DNA of 35,113 nucleotides from Clostridiales bacterium UBA6388 (GTDB lineage Bacteria > Bacillota > Clostridia > Oscillospirales > Oscillospiraceae), in contig DJQK01000023.1 in assembly GCA_002437575.1 (NCBI GenBank), positions 1-35,113 of the forward strand. The letters are read 5' to 3'. Of this stretch, positions 34,654-35,113 are shown piece after piece. The position numbers and the translations under genes are program-made. Below the pieces are notes generated by a model, which was given only the letters and a program-made list of their open reading frames with translations, searched no databases and was not told the origin of the DNA. How positions within the stretch are numbered: position 1 is the stretch's first letter; the number at the start of each line of letters is the position of its first letter.

Positions 34654-34692
34654 ATGACGAATTTTTGGAAGCTGGGATTGATAAGCATATGA
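34654..34692 (+). CDS. Possible leader peptide overlapping prfB start
   Basis: ATG at 34654 opens MTNFWKLGLISI and stops at TGA (34690-34692). The stop overlaps the prfB start (ATGATG, 34689-34694). The predicted transcript begins almost at this ATG, so it would be translated without a leader. Release factor 2 recognises UGA, so this could couple prfB translation to UGA termination. Evidence is positional only. Confidence 0.4.
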   Translation: MTNFWKLGLISI

Positions 34693-35113
34693 TGATCGAA
34701 TTTGATGAATATAAGGTAAAGCTGAACGGCCTTCGCCCGAAGCTCGATGAACTGGCCGCTTCGCTCGGCATCGAGCGCTGCAAGGAAGACATTGAGCGCC
34801 TGCACGCGCAGATCGAGTCGCCGGGCTTCTGGGACAATGCGGAGACCTCGCAGAAGGTCATGAAGCAGGCCCGGCAGGTCGAGGCAAAGGTCGAGCGGTA
34901 TGAAAAAATGTGCGGCCACTGGGAAGACCTCATGACCATCTGCGAAATGGCCATCGAGGAAAACGACGACTCGATGCTGGGCGAGCTCAAAGAGGGCTAC
35001 GCCGCACTCGAAGAGGAAATGGAGCGCGAGCGGTTAGAGACGCTTCTTTCCGGAGAATATGACGGCAACAACGCCATCGTCTCGTTCCAGGCGGGCGCGG
35101 GCGGCACCGAGGC
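34689..35113 (+). CDS. prfB: Peptide chain release factor 2, 5' part
   Basis: The first 141 codons; the gene runs off the window. The N-terminal helical domain reads MIEFDEYKVKLNGLRPKLDE..., then ESPGFWDN, a typical RF2 segment, and it ends in AGAGGTEA, the start of the domain that carries the SPF and GGQ motifs in full-length proteins. Where most RF2 genes have the CTTTGA frameshift site (about codon 25), this one reads CTCGGCATC (34764-34772) and stays in frame, so no programmed frameshift is needed. Two ATGs in a row (34689, 34692) are possible starts. No good ribosome binding site is present. prmC at 3923-4789 would modify the product. Confidence 0.95.
   Translation, partial: MMIEFDEYKVKLNGLRPKLDELAASLGIERCKEDIERLHAQIESPGFWDNAETSQKVMKQARQVEAKVERYEKMCGHWEDLMTICEMAIEENDDSMLGELKEGYAALEEEMERERLETLLSGEYDGNNAIVSFQAGAGGTE

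Noticed and set aside
34740..34790. Programmed +1 frameshift in prfB
   Set aside because: The expected site has CTC GGC ATC and no in-frame stop, and the frame is continuous from 34689 to the window end.

Overview
The window looks like a chromosome segment from a Gram-positive anaerobe of the class Clostridia, most likely a gut Oscillospirales/Oscillospiraceae-type organism. Evidence is the moderately high GC content, strong Shine-Dalgarno sites throughout, the hprK-murB-rapZ-yvcK-whiA-dnaE order typical of Clostridia, zinc-ribbon forms of L28 and L32, and an SsnA/YgfK pair of the kind found in purine-fermenting gut bacteria. The lineage is inferred from gene content; no marker phylogeny could be run.

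Layout. Positions 1-17570 are read leftward (minus strand). hprK has its own promoter and terminator. A second unit runs murB-rapZ-yvcK-whiA-dnaE. A third begins at an extended -10 promoter and carries an FG-GAP-like lipoprotein, an OmpR-type response regulator, a HAMP histidine kinase, a YqhQ-like membrane protein (DUF1385) and prmC. A fourth starts at a recA promoter with a LexA-like palindrome and carries recA-recX-rimO-pgsA. Beyond pgsA, a promoter overlapping its stop codon drives a roughly 170-nt RNA that folds like 6S RNA. rpmB (17826-18014) is read rightward. GNAT acetyltransferase, der, rpmF and a DUF177 protein are again leftward. From 21244 onward everything is rightward: an RluD-like pseudouridine synthase, potABCD, tRNA-Arg(ACG), ssnA, ygfK, an NSS-family sodium symporter, a MalY/PatB-type lyase, a 29-codon ORF, and the start of prfB, which runs off the window.

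Functional themes. The left two thirds are housekeeping: replication, recombination, cell wall, carbon control, ribosome and tRNA/rRNA modification. The right third is metabolic: polyamine import, an SsnA/YgfK module linked to anaerobic purine/urate breakdown, amino-acid import and a cystathionine beta-lyase-like enzyme.

The least expected signals are non-coding: (i) two diverged copies of a multi-hairpin element of about 175-205 bp (18062-18236 and 32967-33172) whose stems change sequence but stay paired; (ii) two copies of a 105-108 bp REP/MITE-like element (20209-20313 and 28277-28384); (iii) a riboswitch-like leader with a strong terminator and an overlapping alternative hairpin before ssnA; (iv) a 12-codon leader ORF whose UGA stop overlaps the start of prfB, which has lost the usual frameshift site; (v) the 6S-like RNA.
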